NCBI GenBank assembly: GCA_022447365.1
Contig: JAKVBL010000011.1
Span: 1 to 64,000 of the forward strand
DNA: 64,000 bases
Direction of reading: 5' to 3'
Origin: Oleiphilaceae bacterium
GTDB taxonomy: Bacteria; Pseudomonadota; Gammaproteobacteria; Pseudomonadales; Oleiphilaceae
The translations under genes were made by a program, and so were the position numbers. Below are positions 1-10,360 of the stretch, piece after piece. The notes beneath the pieces are model-generated. The model saw only the letters and a list, made by a program, of their open reading frames with translations, was not told where the DNA came from and ran no database searches. Position 1 is the first letter of the stretch. Each line of letters opens with the position of its first letter.

Positions 1-363
1 AAAACATCTCAAAAATCACCAGAAACAAAGATCAAAAATAACGCTAGAAGACCTTCACTTCTCGCCTCAATTTCGACCCCCTTAGGTGTCTCCCTCAAAG
101 CGAGCGAGCATTTTAAATATCTCGCTTTGGATAGCAAGTGTTTTTCTTAAAAGTTTCGATCATCATTTAAAGTCACTATTTACCCACGAGCAAGCCAACC
201 AAACCACTAGCATTTAGAAATATGATCAACCCTCATTCACGATTGTTTTAAGTTCTCTTCTATGTTTCCGCACCAGTTAGCAGCATATTTACACCTCAGT
301 CTCTAAACTTCTGTTAATGCGCACAAAAATAACGCACACGATATCGATTTAACTAGCGAGTAG
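1..363. other. 5' edge of window, no gene recognised
   Basis: AT-rich stretch with stops in all plausible frames and no ribosome binding site followed by a long frame. It lies directly upstream of a truncated YD-repeat gene and may hold its decayed 5' part, but I see no recognisable protein similarity here. In the frame of the downstream gene there are stops at 304-306 and 361-363. Confidence 0.4.
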
Positions 364-1560
364 CCCCATATAAAGGAGCGCGTTCTTTTATCTTCTGTTC
401 TTACTTTTGACAAAGCATTGAACATCGCAAGTTTACTTCAGAAATTAGATATTGATGGCAATCCTGATAACGGAATCAACCTAGGTAATGATGACCAAGA
501 ATTAGAAGATAGCCGACTCGACATCGGCGCATTCAAGGCCACAGACTTTGTTGCCTCGTCCAATATCGCTAGCATAAGAGAGCAACTCAGACTTACAGGG
601 TCTGTTCGCTCATTGCAGCAAAATGTCGCCCATTTATACGATAGTCTCGGGATTGAAGTTCAAGCAGACAATATCGCTCAAAGTGCTCAAAAATCAGGGA
701 GCACCCAAACGCAAAATACCTATTTTGAATACGATGATAGCGGCCGGCTAATCTCCGAACGAACAGAAAACCAGTCAGGCGGCGAAGATTTTGTTGTTTC
801 TTACTCATATGATGAAGATGGTCGTATTGAAGAGAAGACCAATACACGCCAACAACTCCGCGAAACATTTACCTACTCTGACTCGGGGAAAATAACTTCA
901 CGAAACGCGTTCCGAAACAATGGCTCAGACTCAAGTGAATCCTACACCTATAAGAATGACGAACTGGTTTCATTTTCATACGACGACGGCAATGATGGAA
1001 GTATCGATAAGCTGACGTTGTATGATCGCCCTGTTGCTAATCAAGTTACGACACGTATATACAACAACGGCGATTCTTCAAGTACTCCTAGCACAGTCAT
1101 CGAAGAAACTTATTTCCCTGACGACTTGCTTGCCGTTTACTCTGATGACAAAAACAATGATGGGACACCCGATTTAATCGTGTCTTACAGCTATGACGCA
1201 CAGGAAAATAAATCAGTATTCAGCGTTCCGATTAATGACCAAGGAAGCGAAACGAGCTACGACGAATTCGAATACTCTGGCGACTTAGTGATCAAATACA
1301 TCAAATACCTCAATGGCCAGATTGTTTACCAAGAACGTTATACGTATGACTAGAACAACAATCGCACGAGTGTCGATAAAGATATGAATGGTGATGGTTC
1401 GTTTGACCAATTCGCTCAATATCGCTATGACTCCTCGGGCAACAGAATATCCTCGGCTGAAGATTTCAACGGCAACGGCATCGCCGATAAATATTGGTCT
1501 AAATCCTTTGAAACGACCAGCCTCTCTAACCCATGGGATACAATATTTGGGCAGTTTTAA
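364..1560 (+). pseudogene. Degraded YD-repeat / calcium-binding-type surface or lipoprotein gene
   Basis: The frame is open from 364, and the first possible start is a TTG at 418 with no Shine-Dalgarno sequence. The translated product begins in the middle of a domain: the LLQKLDIDGNPDNGI segment resembles an internal motif of large secreted lipoproteins of marine gammaproteobacteria, which normally follows a signal peptide and further domains. It continues with YD-like repeats (YFEYDDSGRLISE, YSYDEDGRIEEK) and Asp/Asn-rich NDGTPD and NGDGSFD motifs. A TAG at 1351-1353 interrupts the frame, yet the same frame continues with the same repeat style (MNGDGSFDQFAQYRYDSSG) to TAA at 1558-1560. The gene therefore lacks its secretion signal and has an internal nonsense codon. 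A TAG derived from CAG would be the simplest explanation, which is inference. Confidence 0.75.
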
Positions 1561-1736
1561 CGCATCACGAATAGCGCTTTACAAAATTAATGTAGAGCGA
1601 AGATGCTTAAACTTCCCTATCCTTTCTATTCTTTGTAGTATTGACGTGTTAGGGCGCGGCTTTCGTCGTATCTAAAGTCCCCTTATGAAACAATTAAGAC
1701 TGAAGCGAATTTTTCGCACATTTCAAGGAACAATAA

Positions 1737-2852
1737 ATGAGTTCACATAAGAAATTCCTAAAATTAGGCGCTGCAGCATTGCTTGCAGGTGCAGCAAGTG
1801 TCGCAAGTGCTGAAACAATCAAAATTGCTTTAGCAGGACCAGTAACAGGACCCGTTGCTCAATACGGCGATATGCAAATGATCGGCTCAAAAATGGCGAT
1901 CCAAAAGATCAATGAAGCTGGCGGCGTAAATGGCGCTCAACTAGAAGGAATCGTATACGACGACGCATGTGATCCAAAGCAAGCTGTTGCGGTTGCTAAC
2001 AAAGTAGTTAATGACGGTATCAGCTTCGTAGTTGGTCACTTATGCTCAAGCTCTACTCAACCGGCTTCAGACGTTTATGAAGACGAAGGTATTTTGATGG
2101 TAACAGCGGCGTCTACAAGCCCTGACATCACTACACGTGGTTACCAAATGGTTTTCCGTACGATTGGCCTAGATAGCCACCAGGGACCAGTAGCAGGCAA
2201 CTACATTGCTGACAAAATCAAGCCTGGCAACGTTGCGATCATTCACGACAAGCAACAATATGGCGAAGGCATTGCTACTTCAGTAAAAACAACGCTAGAA
2301 GAAAAAGGCGTTAATGTCGTTATGTTTGAAGGTATTACTTCTGGCGACAAAGACTTCTCTTCACTTATTGCAAAACTTCAAAAAGCAAATGTCGACTTCG
2401 TCTACTACGGCGGCTACCATCCAGAGCTTGGTCTAATTTTGCGTCAATCAGCTGAAAAAGGCTTCAAAGCACAATTTATGGGTCCAGAAGGTGTTGGTAA
2501 CAATGATATCAATGCAATTGCAGGTCCTGCGTCTGAAGGTTTGCTCGTAACACTTCCACCAAGCTTCGACAAAAACCCAGCAAACGCAGACTTGGTTAAG
2601 TCTTTTGTTGACGTGGGTCAGGACGCAAGCGGTGCGTTCGTATTGACAGCTTACTCAGCGGTTCAAGTACTTGCAGATGCAATGGTCAAAACTGGCGGTA
2701 CTGACACTGACGCAATGCAGAAAGCAATGCGTGAAATGAATTTCAGCACGCCAACAGGTGATATCCAGTTTGACGAGAAAGGCGATCTTAAGCAGTTCGA
2801 CTTTGTTGTTTACAACTGGCACCAAGATGGCTCAAAAACTGAAGCCAAGTAA
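1737..2852 (+). CDS. livJ: Branched-chain amino acid ABC transporter, substrate-binding protein
   Basis: Periplasmic binding protein of the Leu/Ile/Val type (type I fold, Peripla_BP_6 family), 371 aa. Residues 1-25 form a signal peptide ending VASA before ETIKIALAGPVTGP; the mature N-terminus and the later VGHLCSSSTQPASDVYEDEGI region are typical of LivJ/BraC. The ATG follows AAGGA at a good distance. It is first in a five-gene operon with two permeases and two ATPases downstream. A hairpin with a T-run lies between it and the permease gene, so more transcripts of the binding protein than of the membrane parts are expected. The substrate is probably branched-chain or other hydrophobic amino acids; exact specificity cannot be read from sequence. 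Confidence 0.93.
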   Translation: MSSHKKFLKLGAAALLAGAASVASAETIKIALAGPVTGPVAQYGDMQMIGSKMAIQKINEAGGVNGAQLEGIVYDDACDPKQAVAVANKVVNDGISFVVGHLCSSSTQPASDVYEDEGILMVTAASTSPDITTRGYQMVFRTIGLDSHQGPVAGNYIADKIKPGNVAIIHDKQQYGEGIATSVKTTLEEKGVNVVMFEGITSGDKDFSSLIAKLQKANVDFVYYGGYHPELGLILRQSAEKGFKAQFMGPEGVGNNDINAIAGPASEGLLVTLPPSFDKNPANADLVKSFVDVGQDASGAFVLTAYSAVQVLADAMVKTGGTDTDAMQKAMREMNFSTPTGDIQFDEKGDLKQFDFVVYNWHQDGSKTEAK

Positions 2853-2875
2853 ACACAAGTAGTTAGAGTAATTAG

Positions 2876-2912
2876 AACACCTGCTCTCTGCTGAGAGTGG
2901 GTGTTTTTTTTG
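2876..2912 (+). terminator. Intercistronic hairpin with T-tract after livJ
   Basis: ACACCTGCTCTC pairs with GAGAGTGGGTGT (one internal mismatch) and is followed by eight Ts. It sits between livJ and livH, 18 bp before the livH start, and probably acts as a partial terminator that lowers expression of the permease and ATPase genes relative to the binding protein. Confidence 0.75.
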
Positions 2913-2930
2913 GTAACAAGGTAGGGATAG

Positions 2931-3854
2931 ATGCTAGAAGCATTCTTATATTTCATACAACAAATACTCAATGGACTGACGATTGGTAGTACCTATGCGT
3001 TAATCGCAATCGGTTACACCATGGTTTACGGCATTATTGGCATGATCAACTTCGCGCATGGTGAAGTGTACATGATCGGCACCTATGTCAGCTTTGTCGT
3101 GATAGCAGGACTAACGATGTTAGGCATCGAATATGTTCCTATTATTATCCTCGCTGCACTCACAATAGCCATTATTGTATCGAGTTCTTTCGGCTGGGCG
3201 ATTGAGAGAACAGCATATAGACCTCTGCGCGGAGCGAATCGATTAATTCCTTTAATCTCTGCAATTGGTATGTCTATCTTCCTACAAAACTTTGTAGTGA
3301 ATGCGCAAGGCGCTCGCGATGTTGCGATTCCTCCTATGATTAGTGGCGGTTGGACTTTCGGTACTGAAAACTTCCAAGCATCTCTGTCTTACATGCAGCT
3401 GATTATTTTTATAGCGACATTTATCTGCATGTCGGCACTCACATTATTTATTTCTAAGTCACGAATGGGACGAGCATGTCGCGCTGTTGCTGAAGACATC
3501 AAGATGGCAAATCTGCTTGGCATTAATACAAACCGAGTGATCTCTGCAACATTTGTCATTGGCGCTTCTTTAGCTGCTGTTGCGGGCTTATTACTTGGCC
3601 TTTATTACGGCGTTGCCAATCCACATATTGGTTTTATTGCAGGACTGAAAGCATTTACCGCAGCAGTACTTGGTGGCATTGGGAGCATTCCTGGCGCTAT
3701 GCTCGGCGGAATTATTCTAGGTTTAACGGAAAGCTTAACTGCAGCGTATATTAGCTCAGAATGGAAAGACGCCGTGTCATTTAGTCTTCTCGTTCTAATC
3801 CTCTTATTTAAGCCGACTGGCTTACTAGGCAAACAAGAGGTTGAGAAAGTCTAA
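2931..3854 (+). CDS. livH: Branched-chain amino acid ABC transporter, permease LivH
   Basis: Inner-membrane permease of 307 aa with about eight hydrophobic segments. The N-terminus ([20 protein letters not shown]), the [14 protein letters not shown] motif and the C-terminal [19 protein letters not shown] motif are hallmarks of LivH/BraD. GGTAGGGATAG precedes the ATG. Its TAA overlaps the ATG of livM by one base (TAATG), which indicates translational coupling. It forms a heterodimer with LivM and is driven by LivG/LivF. Confidence 0.93.
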   Translation: MLEAFLYFIQQILNGLTIGSTYALIAIGYTMVYGIIGMINFAHGEVYMIGTYVSFVVIAGLTMLGIEYVPIIILAALTIAIIVSSSFGWAIERTAYRPLRGANRLIPLISAIGMSIFLQNFVVNAQGARDVAIPPMISGGWTFGTENFQASLSYMQLIIFIATFICMSALTLFISKSRMGRACRAVAEDIKMANLLGINTNRVISATFVIGASLAAVAGLLLGLYYGVANPHIGFIAGLKAFTAAVLGGIGSIPGAMLGGIILGLTESLTAAYISSEWKDAVSFSLLVLILLFKPTGLLGKQEVEKV

Positions 3855-5122
3855 TGAAATCGAATTTCAGTCATGCAGTATTTACTGCAATCATCACCTT
3901 TATCGTGTCCTTCCCGTTACTGGGCCTCAACTTGGTTACAGGCGGCACTTCAATGTCTATTGAAGGTGCGGGGCCAACGACTTGGATGTATATCGGTGCT
4001 GCCGTTGCGATCGTATTTTTCTTCCAATTATTCAGAGACCAGTTCACTGGATTATTTCGCCACATTCCTAAACCAAGTTTTAATACCGGTTATCAATCAC
4101 TAGAGCCGGCGAAGAAAGCAAAAGTAGAAAACTGGTTTACTTTCGCAATCATTTTGATCGCGCTAGTTTGGCCGTTTATGGTGAGCCGTGGCTCTATCGA
4201 CCTCGCAACTCTGGTACTTATCTATGTGATGTTAGGCCTTGGCTTGAACATCGTTGTCGGCCTAGCGGGCTTATTAGACTTAGGCTACGTAGCATTCTAC
4301 GCAGTGGGTGCATACAGCTATGCCCTACTGTCTCTGTATTACGACATCTCATTCTGGTTGGCATTGCCGATTGCTGGGATCATGGCCGCTTTGTTTGGCT
4401 TCTTACTGGGCTTTCCAGTACTACGCTTGCGCGGAGACTACTTGGCCATTGTAACTCTTGGGTTTGGCGAGATTATCCGTATCTTCCTTCTCAATGCTAC
4501 ATCCCTAACGGGTGGTCCGAATGGTATTGGAGGCATTGATAAACCGACACTCTTCGGTATGGAATTTGGACGCCGCGTAAAAGAAGAAGGCAATACACTA
4601 TTCCATGAAGTCATGGGAATCTCTTACGATTCAACGTACAAAGTTATCTTCCTTTATTTGTTAGCGCTTATCCTTGTCGTCATCACTGTCTTCGTGATCC
4701 GTCGACTTGTTCGCATGCCAGTTGGCCGAGCTTGGGAAGCATTGCGCGAAGATGAAATAGCCTGTCGTTCATTAGGTATGAATCGCACCGTGATCAAGCT
4801 TTCAGCGTTTACAATCGGTGCTGCGTTTGCAGGATTTGCCGGTTGTTTCTTTGCCGCGCGCCAAGGCTTCATCTCTCCAGAGTCATTCACGTTTATTGAA
4901 TCAGCCATTATCTTGGCGATTGTTGTTCTCGGTGGAATGGGCTCACAAATGGGCGTTATCCTCGCTGCAATTGCAATGACAGTACTGCCAGAGCTAGCTC
5001 GTGAATTCCAAGAATACCGAATGTTGATGTTCGGCTTAATGATGGTTCTTATGATGGTATGGCGACCACAAGGTTTGCTTCCTTCAAAACGTCCACACTT
5101 GGAGTTAGCAGATGACAAATAA
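3854..5122 (+). CDS. livM: Branched-chain amino acid ABC transporter, permease LivM
   Basis: Second permease of the Liv system, 422 aa, with the LivM-type extended N-terminus (about 120 residues with extra membrane segments) before the conserved core. Characteristic motifs are [51 protein letters not shown] and [14 protein letters not shown], the last being the EAA-like loop that contacts the ATPases. The C-terminus ([22 protein letters not shown]) overlaps the start of livG by 11 bp. Confidence 0.93.
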   Translation: MKSNFSHAVFTAIITFIVSFPLLGLNLVTGGTSMSIEGAGPTTWMYIGAAVAIVFFFQLFRDQFTGLFRHIPKPSFNTGYQSLEPAKKAKVENWFTFAIILIALVWPFMVSRGSIDLATLVLIYVMLGLGLNIVVGLAGLLDLGYVAFYAVGAYSYALLSLYYDISFWLALPIAGIMAALFGFLLGFPVLRLRGDYLAIVTLGFGEIIRIFLLNATSLTGGPNGIGGIDKPTLFGMEFGRRVKEEGNTLFHEVMGISYDSTYKVIFLYLLALILVVITVFVIRRLVRMPVGRAWEALREDEIACRSLGMNRTVIKLSAFTIGAAFAGFAGCFFAARQGFISPESFTFIESAIILAIVVLGGMGSQMGVILAAIAMTVLPELAREFQEYRMLMFGLMMVLMMVWRPQGLLPSKRPHLELADDK

Positions 5123-5882
5123 GACACTACTAAACGTATCTGATCTCAGAATGCAGTTTGGCGGACTCGTTGCCGTCAACGGTGTAAACCTGCGTGTTGA
5201 AGAGGGTCAAATCGTATCAATCATTGGTCCTAATGGTGCTGGGAAAACAACCGTTTTTAACTGCTTAAGTGGCTTTTATACGCCTACTTCGGGGGTTGTT
5301 GAATTTATGGGAGAAGAAATCCAAAAGCTTCCTGATTTCAAAATCTCTCTAAAAGGCATGGTCCGCACCTTCCAACATGTTCGTTTATTTAACGAAATGA
5401 CCGTGGTTGAGAATTTGTTAGTTGCCCAGCATCGACACTCAAATACCAACCTACTCTCAGGTTTATTCAATACTCCTGCTTACAAGAAGTCTGAAGAACG
5501 TGCGATGCACCGCGCGAGATACTGGCTCGACAAAGTGGGGCTGACCGATGTCGCTAACCGCGAGGCGGGCAACTTGTCTTACGGCCAACAGCGCAGACTA
5601 GAAATAGCACGCTGCATGGTAACCGAACCGAAGCTGCTTCTACTTGATGAACCTGCGGCTGGCCTAAACCCGAAAGAAACGAAAGACCTAGATAATCTAA
5701 TTGTTTCGCTCAAAGAAGATTACCACGTATCGGTATTGCTAATTGAGCACGACATGAATCTCGTAATGGGTATTTCAGACAACATTTACGTTATCAATCA
5801 AGGAACTCCTCTTGCCTCTGGTACTCCAGAAGAGATCAAAGGAAATCCAGACGTAATCAAAGCATATTTGGGAGAGGTTTGA
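5112..5882 (+). CDS. livG: Branched-chain amino acid ABC transporter, ATPase LivG
   Basis: ABC ATPase of 256 aa. The Walker A motif GPNGAGKTT is at residues 39-47, the signature LSYGQQ at 155-160, Walker B LLLLDEP at 175-181, and the switch His is in [14 protein letters not shown]. The LivG subfamily is recognised by the [11 protein letters not shown] stretch after Walker A and the long insertion [15 protein letters not shown]. It overlaps livM by 11 bp and livF by one base, so the whole operon is tightly coupled. Confidence 0.93.
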   Translation: MTNKTLLNVSDLRMQFGGLVAVNGVNLRVEEGQIVSIIGPNGAGKTTVFNCLSGFYTPTSGVVEFMGEEIQKLPDFKISLKGMVRTFQHVRLFNEMTVVENLLVAQHRHSNTNLLSGLFNTPAYKKSEERAMHRARYWLDKVGLTDVANREAGNLSYGQQRRLEIARCMVTEPKLLLLDEPAAGLNPKETKDLDNLIVSLKEDYHVSVLLIEHDMNLVMGISDNIYVINQGTPLASGTPEEIKGNPDVIKAYLGEV

Positions 5883-6583
5883 TGTTAGTACTCGATAATG
5901 TCCATACCTACTACGGAAAGATTCAAGCACTTAAAGGCGTTTCGTTGAACGTCGATAAGGGTGAAATCGTCACACTAATTGGTGCTAACGGTGCAGGCAA
6001 ATCTACCCTACTGATGACAGTGTGTGGAGACCCTCGCGCGAGCCAGGGGCGTATTGAATTTGAAGGCAAAGACATATCCAAGACAGATACTGCTGAAATC
6101 ATGAGAAGCGGCCTTGCCGTTGTTCCAGAAGGTCGCCGTATCTTTTCTGGGCTGACGGTGGAAGAGAATCTGCACATGGGTGGTTTTTTCGAGACAAATG
6201 AAAGTATCGAAGAGTCTCTCGAGTATGTGTTTAGGTTATTTCCTCGTCTGAAAGAACGCTTTCAACAACGTGGTGGAACCATGTCTGGCGGCGAGCAGCA
6301 GATGTTAGCTATCGGCCGAGCACTAATGAGCAAGCCAAAAATGCTCTTTTTGGACGAACCCTCGCTCGGACTGGCCCCTATCATCATTAACCAAATTTTT
6401 GAGATTATTGAACAGTTACGCGAGCAAGGCATGACTATCTTTTTAGTCGAGCAAAACGCGAACCAAGCACTTAAGCTTGCTGACCGTGGCTATGTTCTCG
6501 AAAACGGCAGTATTGTATTGCAAGACACTGGTGACAACCTGTTGGTCAATGATGAAGTGAAAAAAGCCTATTTAGGCGGATAA
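5882..6583 (+). CDS. livF: Branched-chain amino acid ABC transporter, ATPase LivF
   Basis: Second ABC ATPase of the Liv system, 233 aa, with Walker A GANGAGKST at residues 34-42, signature MSGGEQQ near 134-140 and Walker B MLFLDEP near 154-160; VPEGRRIFSGLTVEENL is diagnostic of LivF. I choose ATG at 5882 rather than TTG at 5879: GGAGAGG (5871-5877) is correctly spaced only for the ATG, and the TGA of livG overlaps it as TGATG. It is the last gene of the operon, and a strong hairpin terminator follows. Confidence 0.93.
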   Translation: MLVLDNVHTYYGKIQALKGVSLNVDKGEIVTLIGANGAGKSTLLMTVCGDPRASQGRIEFEGKDISKTDTAEIMRSGLAVVPEGRRIFSGLTVEENLHMGGFFETNESIEESLEYVFRLFPRLKERFQQRGGTMSGGEQQMLAIGRALMSKPKMLFLDEPSLGLAPIIINQIFEIIEQLREQGMTIFLVEQNANQALKLADRGYVLENGSIVLQDTGDNLLVNDEVKKAYLGG

Positions 6584-6596
6584 ACACTCGAAGTAA

Positions 6597-6622
6597 AGCA
6601 GCTCACTGAGCTGCTTTTTTTT
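6597..6622 (+). terminator. Rho-independent terminator of the liv operon
   Basis: AGCAGCTC-ACT-GAGCTGCT is a perfect 8-bp stem with a three-base loop, followed by seven or more Ts on the plus strand. The hairpin overlaps the last codons of the convergent hydroxylase gene, so the two genes share sequence at their 3' ends. Confidence 0.88.
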
Positions 6623-7475
6623 CGTCAGCTCGATACCGTTGCTCAACATAAGACGGATGCCTTACAAAGATCGACAGATCTTTATAGCGATATGCATCTT
6701 TAAACATATCAATGAACTCATCTAAGTTGAGTCTTAATGGATTAAGTGTCGTGGGCTGTCGAAACGCAACGCCGTACTTTAGTTTTCCTGCTTCAGTCTC
6801 ATCCCTAAACGTATCAAACAATCTATCCCAGATAATAAACACTCCGCCAAAATTGGTATCCACCTGCTTTTCGTTACAGCCATGATGAACTCGATGATGT
6901 GACGGAGTATTAAGGACCCATTCTAAAGGCCCCAAACGTTTGACCGTTTCAGTATGCAAGAAAAACTGATAAGCGAGGTTTGCTTCGATCGCTAGAATCA
7001 CCCAATCTTTTTCAAAGCCAATTAGCGCTAAAGGCAGCCACCAAAACACCCAACCAAAGTTAAGATCTAACAAGAAGTTTTGTCGCAAAGCTGTTGAAAA
7101 ATTTAGATTTTTTGATGTGTGATGAGTCGCGTGTACCGACCACATCCAGCGTACTTTGTGCATCAAAAAATGATACGCATAGAAAAAGAAATCGACAGCC
7201 AAAAACAAAAAAACAAGACTAAAAGCTGTCACATCTGGAGAATACTGAAACCCGTACTCACGTACATAGTCATAAAAAACTTGGATGAAAAGCGCGATTG
7301 CAATACCGTCAACGACTTTATACATAGCACCCGTCGTCATATTACTTAGTGTCTCCTTCCAGTGATATGACTGACGATTTTGTCGCGACAGAACCCACAT
7401 TTCGATACCAATCACGGTCAAAAAGATAGAGCCAAATATCGCAATAAACATCAACGCATGAATTACATCATCCAT
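6603..7475 (-). CDS. Sterol desaturase / fatty acid hydroxylase family membrane protein
   Basis: Integral membrane di-iron hydroxylase of 290 aa. The histidine clusters that bind the two irons are visible: HFLMH (102-106), HATHH (115-119), H174 and HHRVHH (193-198). Four or five hydrophobic segments surround them. Family members hydroxylate or desaturate lipids, but bacterial substrates vary and none can be assigned here. AGAAGGAACGAAG precedes the ATG. The 3' end, rich in Lys and Ala codons, lies inside the terminator of the convergent liv operon. Confidence 0.85.
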   Translation of the reverse strand: MDDVIHALMFIAIFGSIFLTVIGIEMWVLSRQNRQSYHWKETLSNMTTGAMYKVVDGIAIALFIQVFYDYVREYGFQYSPDVTAFSLVFLFLAVDFFFYAYHFLMHKVRWMWSVHATHHTSKNLNFSTALRQNFLLDLNFGWVFWWLPLALIGFEKDWVILAIEANLAYQFFLHTETVKRLGPLEWVLNTPSHHRVHHGCNEKQVDTNFGGVFIIWDRLFDTFRDETEAGKLKYGVAFRQPTTLNPLRLNLDEFIDMFKDAYRYKDLSIFVRHPSYVEQRYRADEKKAAQ

Positions 7476-7515
7476 CTTCGTTCCTTCTTTTTATTTTATA
7501 TTGTCTCTAACAGTA

Positions 7516-8784
7516 CTAGTTTTCGTAGGCTTCTCGCAAGGTATCGGCGAGAACCTCTAAGCCTCTCTTCACTTTCGCTTTATCCTGAGAATATGTAACT
7601 CGAAGACATTCGCGGCTATGTCGCCATTCGTTTTCGTCTTTATCACTTAAACCCGGGAAGAAATGATGGCCAGAAACAACTAAAACACCACGTTGCTTTA
7701 AGCGCTCATACAGAGTTTGACTATCGACGGGACAATCCTCCATCCAAACCCATAAAAACATGGCTCCTTCGACCTTGTGGAGCGACACAGGTAAATCACG
7801 ACATAGCGTTTTGAAGTAATCTTCAGCCCAAACAGCTTTCTCAGCATAATAGGGTTTTACGTGATTCTGACTCATCGACAATATTTCGCCCGATTTCACC
7901 AGCTCATGTGCCAGCATCGGGCCAAAGCTCCCAGTTGAAAGGTTCATCACCGCATTCATTCCGGATAAGTTCTCTATGATGTCTTCGCGCGCGACAACGA
8001 TACCTGTACGAACAGCCGGCAAGCCCAATTTTGAGAGACTTAAACAAACAACCGTATTATCATTCCAGTGAGGCGTTACCTCTTCAAAAATTAGATTTGG
8101 AAACGGCGTACCGTATGCTCCGTCGATAATAAAAGGTACATCATTTTGTTTTGCAAGCTGATCCAACCTTGCCACTTCTTTATCGGTCAGGACGTTACCG
8201 GTTGGATTAGTTGGCCGCGACACACAGATCGCACCAACGCCTTTATCAATTTCTAAGGAATCGAAATCGACTTTATATTTGAATGTCTGTTGATCAATGC
8301 GTTCAATATTTGGTTTAAACGCCCGGAATAAATGATCGTTTAAGCCAGCGTCACTGTACCCGATATATTCTGGAGCAAGTGGCAGCAATATTTGCTTATT
8401 ATCATCCTTGTTAAAACGCCCACCAAACATATTGAACAACATGAAAAATGCGGCCTGACTGCCGTTTGTCAACGCGATGTTTTTGCGACTAACTGGCCAC
8501 TGATATTCACGACGCAATAAGTCTGCAATGGCACCAATAAAGTCAATTTCACCTTGTGGCGGATCGTAAATTCCGATCAATCGGCGAAAGGCATCAGGAC
8601 TGTTCGCCAACTCGGCTAAACGATCACGAAACAGTTCTTCGACGACAGGTATATGAGCCGGATTACCACCTCCCATCATGATCATATCAGACCCAGAATT
8701 TAAAGCGTTCCCAAGGTCTTCCATTAATCCTGTAATACCCGATTCACCACCTAATTTGTTGCCAAAATTTGAAAATCTAGCCAT
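7516..8784 (-). CDS. avtA: Valine-pyruvate aminotransferase type PLP enzyme
   Basis: Fold-type I PLP aminotransferase of 422 aa, close in layout to AvtA (transaminase C). Visible features are the N-terminal MMGGGNPAHIPVV, the substrate segment IGIYDPPQGEIDF, ALTNGSQAAFF (phosphate binding), SRPTNPTGNVLTD, IIDGAYGTPFP (Asp and Tyr contacting PLP) and SLSKLGLPAVRTG with the Schiff-base Lys. It would interconvert valine/alanine and their 2-oxo acids, though specificity is inferred. Its ATG overlaps the stop of the upstream amidotransferase gene (TAATG), so the two are co-translated. Confidence 0.85.
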   Translation of the reverse strand: MARFSNFGNKLGGESGITGLMEDLGNALNSGSDMIMMGGGNPAHIPVVEELFRDRLAELANSPDAFRRLIGIYDPPQGEIDFIGAIADLLRREYQWPVSRKNIALTNGSQAAFFMLFNMFGGRFNKDDNKQILLPLAPEYIGYSDAGLNDHLFRAFKPNIERIDQQTFKYKVDFDSLEIDKGVGAICVSRPTNPTGNVLTDKEVARLDQLAKQNDVPFIIDGAYGTPFPNLIFEEVTPHWNDNTVVCLSLSKLGLPAVRTGIVVAREDIIENLSGMNAVMNLSTGSFGPMLAHELVKSGEILSMSQNHVKPYYAEKAVWAEDYFKTLCRDLPVSLHKVEGAMFLWVWMEDCPVDSQTLYERLKQRGVLVVSGHHFFPGLSDKDENEWRHSRECLRVTYSQDKAKVKRGLEVLADTLREAYEN

Positions 8785-9509
8785 TACTTATTACTCGCCG
8801 TATTCGTCAAAAACATTGTTATCCATGTACTCACTAAACGCTCATCCGTCGTTTTCTGAAGCGAAGCCATAGCCTGCTTGTATAAATCAGGCGGATATAA
8901 AGACTCTCTTAACGACATCAGTTGCTGACTATAATCAACCGTAAATTCTGGATGCCCTTGAAACCCTAACACCCTACCCGGAATGCAAAATGCAGCATTT
9001 GGGCAAAAATCACTCCCGTAAAGACGCACCGCAGTCGGCGGCAGACACACGACTTGATCTTGATGACTGTACAACAAGGTGATTGACTCAGGCATATTTT
9101 GAAAAAAATCTTGCTGCGTTTGACGGCTATGCGTCATCGCACCAATCCCCCAACCTTTATTCGATTTTATAGCTTCGCCGCCAAGCACATCGGCAAGTAA
9201 CTGATGACCGAAACACACTCCAACCATTGGAATATGCATATCATAGATCTCAGATACACAGCGGCGTAAAGGTTCTCGCCAAGCAACTAAGTCATACACA
9301 CCTGTTTTGCTACCCGTCACTAAGTATGCCTGACACTCAGATACATCTTTCGGTAAGTCACCATCGCAAACTTTATAAATACGAATCTGGTTTATATTTT
9401 CATTCGGTGCTATTTGCCTGATCAGGCTTTCAAACATCGCGCCATAGCTGTTGAACTCTTCACGTAACTCTGGTGCGATTTCGTCGCAATCTAAGATTCC
9501 TAATACCAC
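8784..9509 (-). CDS. Class I glutamine amidotransferase-like protein
   Basis: Stand-alone class I amidotransferase domain of 241 aa, similar to the GMP-synthase-like YfeJ group. The nucleophile is C99 in GVCFGHQLLADVLGG, and the His and Glu of the triad are in GHPEF (H186, E188). No synthetase domain is attached. It is the first gene of a two-gene operon with avtA. The physiological acceptor is unknown; proteins of this group are often annotated only as GMP synthase-like, and some homologues act on gamma-glutamyl compounds. Confidence 0.82.
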   Translation of the reverse strand: MVLGILDCDEIAPELREEFNSYGAMFESLIRQIAPNENINQIRIYKVCDGDLPKDVSECQAYLVTGSKTGVYDLVAWREPLRRCVSEIYDMHIPMVGVCFGHQLLADVLGGEAIKSNKGWGIGAMTHSRQTQQDFFQNMPESITLLYSHQDQVVCLPPTAVRLYGSDFCPNAAFCIPGRVLGFQGHPEFTVDYSQQLMSLRESLYPPDLYKQAMASLQKTTDERLVSTWITMFLTNTASNK

Positions 9510-9637
9510 TTAAACTCTCTCTGCCTTACCAAAATTTACTGATAGAAACCCAAGCTAGGTCTCAATACTAAATTGATGTTACCTACTAACTTCCCTAGTC
9601 TAAACTTATCGCATCATTGAAAGAGGAATATAAAATC

Positions 9638-10360
9638 ATGTCCACCACAATTCGCGAAGTCTTACTTCAATCTCGTCTACTCATCGCGGCTATTTTACTA
9701 GCACTTATATCCATCACAGCCCAAGCGAGCGACGATAATGTTATTAGCGTTTCTGCTACTGGCAAAGTGAATGTCACGCCAGACATCGCTAAGTTTGTCT
9801 TACTCGTTGAAAAAACAGCTCCCATCGCATCAAAAGCAAAACAGCTTACAAATGATTCCGTTAGTCAGCTTCTCAGTAACTTTAAACGATACAACATCGA
9901 TAAAGACACTATCGATAGCGGCCAAATTAGCGTATCACCTACCTATAACTATGATGACGGAAAACAAAGTTTGACGGGTTATCGAGTGGTCCGCACGGTA
10001 CTCTTTGAGCTCAATAACTTGAACCAGTTTGAATCCATTCTTAACGACATCACCGAGTCAGGCGTTACACATATACAATCAATTTCATTCGATACAAAAG
10101 ATCGAAAGTCAGCACATACCTTCGCTTTAAAAGACGCTGCACAAAAAGCACGCGAAGCAGCGCTTACGATAGCGGAATCTTTCCGCGTAAAGCTTGGCAA
10201 ACTCGCACATGTTGAACACAACATGGATCAACAAAGAAATGTGCGCCCGATGCGTGCGATGGCATTCAGTGCCGACGCAGCGGAGTCGTCAAATAGCAGC
10301 TATGAAATCAAAGACATCGAAATTCGCGCACACATCATCGCTAGTTTTTTGATCAAATAA
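9638..10360 (+). CDS. SIMPL (DUF541) domain periplasmic protein
   Basis: Secreted SIMPL/DUF541 protein of 240 aa, as in E. coli YggE. The signal peptide is residues 1-32 or so, ending ITAQA before SDDNVISVSATGKVNVTPDIA; this V-x-A/S-x-G-x-x-x-x-x-PD pattern starts nearly all family members. The TTG at 9617 would place the ribosome binding site AGAGGA (9622-9627) inside the gene, so the ATG at 9638 is preferred. The function is not settled; YggE has been linked to oxidative stress. The gene is convergent with the downstream exporter gene and overlaps it by 8 bp. Confidence 0.85.
   Translation: MSTTIREVLLQSRLLIAAILLALISITAQASDDNVISVSATGKVNVTPDIAKFVLLVEKTAPIASKAKQLTNDSVSQLLSNFKRYNIDKDTIDSGQISVSPTYNYDDGKQSLTGYRVVRTVLFELNNLNQFESILNDITESGVTHIQSISFDTKDRKSAHTFALKDAAQKAREAALTIAESFRVKLGKLAHVEHNMDQQRNVRPMRAMAFSADAAESSNSSYEIKDIEIRAHIIASFLIK

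Noticed and set aside
1388-1675. Open frame on the plus strand after the YD-repeat gene
   Set aside because: It is out of frame with the continuing YD-repeat coding sequence, which explains 1354-1560 better, and has no ribosome binding site.
4654-5127. 157-codon minus-strand frame
   Set aside because: Antisense to livM; no start signal and no recognisable domain.
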